Assembly (NCBI GenBank): GCA_022709905.1
Contig: JAKLHY010000001.1
Coordinates: forward strand, 265,463 to 329,462
DNA length: 64,000 nt
Origin: Verrucomicrobiota bacterium
GTDB taxonomy: Bacteria; Verrucomicrobiota; Verrucomicrobiia; Limisphaerales; UBA1319
Direction: 5' to 3'
In this document: piece after piece, positions 63,805 through 64,000 of the stretch
Layout of the letters: each line of letters begins with the position of its first letter
How positions within the stretch are numbered: the first letter of the stretch is position 1
The notes under the pieces: generated by a model
The model's database searches: none
The model's input: only the letters and a program-made list of their open reading frames with translations
Told to the model about the DNA's origin: nothing
Made by a program: the position numbers and the translations under genes

Positions 63805-64000
63805 TTACGGATGCAAAGTCCGGCCGGGAGCGTCCATCGGTTTGCCCCAGTGACGATCGGCGAAATCGAGAAAGGCTTTCCAGTCTTCCGGCGTTGTCGA
63901 GTGTTTGCCCGGCCGGATGAAATAACCAAGGCGGCTGTCCACCAACCGTCCTGTTTCGGGCATTTGTTGGGTCCTCAGTCCCTCGACCTTCAGCAATCGG
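63805..64000 (-). CDS. C-terminal end of CE15 glucuronoyl esterase (partial)
   Basis: Only the last 65 or so residues are in the window; the gene begins beyond 64000. The tail reads LKVEGLRTQQMPETGRLVD, LGYFIRPGKHSTTPEDWKAF, LDFADRHWGKP, which matches the C-terminal signature of CE15 glucuronoyl esterases and their Verrucomicrobial relatives, including the catalytic His in RPGKH. These enzymes cut ester links between lignin and glucuronoxylan. Converges on the lipoprotein gene. Confidence 0.75.
   Translation of the reverse strand, partial: RLLKVEGLRTQQMPETGRLVDSRLGYFIRPGKHSTTPEDWKAFLDFADRHWGKPMDAPGRTLHP

Noticed and set aside
1..64000. CRISPR arrays, tRNA or rRNA genes
   Set aside because: No regularly spaced repeats, cloverleaf-like segments or ribosomal motifs were noticed; a covariance search would be needed to exclude short RNAs.

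Overview
The window looks like a chromosomal segment of a Verrucomicrobiota bacterium, probably near Pedosphaera. The signs are a type II pseudopilin with the H-X9-DG C-terminal motif, a TIGR02597-type secreted protein, fibronectin-III surface proteins, Tat-exported Gfo/Idh/MocA oxidoreductases and a full PrsK/PrsR/PrsT/exosortase set. No rRNA, tRNA or CRISPR array was seen. This is family recognition by eye; no database search was run.

Layout. (1) 0.3-7.5 kb: pseudopilin, Tat-type oxidoreductase, and three exported proteins (two paralogous FnIII proteins around a TIGR02597 protein). Both FnIII genes have sigma-54-like GG-N10-GC sites. (2) 7.6-16.6 kb: prsR, prsK, a Sel1-repeat gene, a large TPR lipoprotein (PrsT-like) and the exosortase. 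PrsR is a sigma-54 activator, so the GG-N10-GC sites plausibly mark its regulon. (3) 16.7-48.5 kb: a long minus-strand exopolysaccharide locus. It runs from the initiating phosphoglycosyl transferase (48.5 kb), through a UDP-diacetamido-sugar trio (oxidoreductase, acetyltransferase, aminotransferase), a FemAB-like protein, a Wzc-like co-polymerase, glycosyltransferases, deacetylases, an O-antigen-ligase-type polymerase and a beta-helix lyase-like protein, to a Wzx flippase, a GNAT, a TupA-type ATP-grasp enzyme, an asparagine-synthase-like amidotransferase, an SDR epimerase, a Gfo/Idh dehydrogenase, a DUF218-like protein and a deacetylase-GT4 fusion. The AT-rich 22-28 kb part and the 35-36.5 kb part look foreign to their GC-rich surroundings.

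The polysaccharide locus is cut by mobile DNA: an IS66-type element at 31.4-34.8 kb with a DruA-domain (DUF4338) passenger, an IS5-family tail at 34.9-35.1 kb, a decayed transposase at 28.0-28.8 kb, two 240-bp direct repeats bracketing the ATP-grasp/GNAT gene pair, and a second 100-bp repeat pair.

(4) 49.5-54.7 kb: a minus-strand group (remnant of an FAD oxidoreductase, transglutaminase-like/CBM9 protein, PIG-L deacetylase, ROK protein with an extra N-terminal region) and a plus-strand DJ-1/PfpI gene. (5) 54.7-60 kb: a giant REC-PAS-PAS-PocR-PAS-kinase-REC protein next to a LytS-like sensor kinase. (6) 60.1-64 kb: lytic transglycosylase, priA, a small lipoprotein, and the C-terminal end of a CE15 glucuronoyl esterase running off the window.

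Working model (inference): the locus makes an exopolysaccharide rich in amino or amidated uronic sugars. PrsK/PrsR senses a cue and activates sigma-54 promoters of exported proteins. The exosortase would process sorted proteins, but no PEP-CTERM tail was found on any protein encoded here, so its substrates must lie elsewhere.
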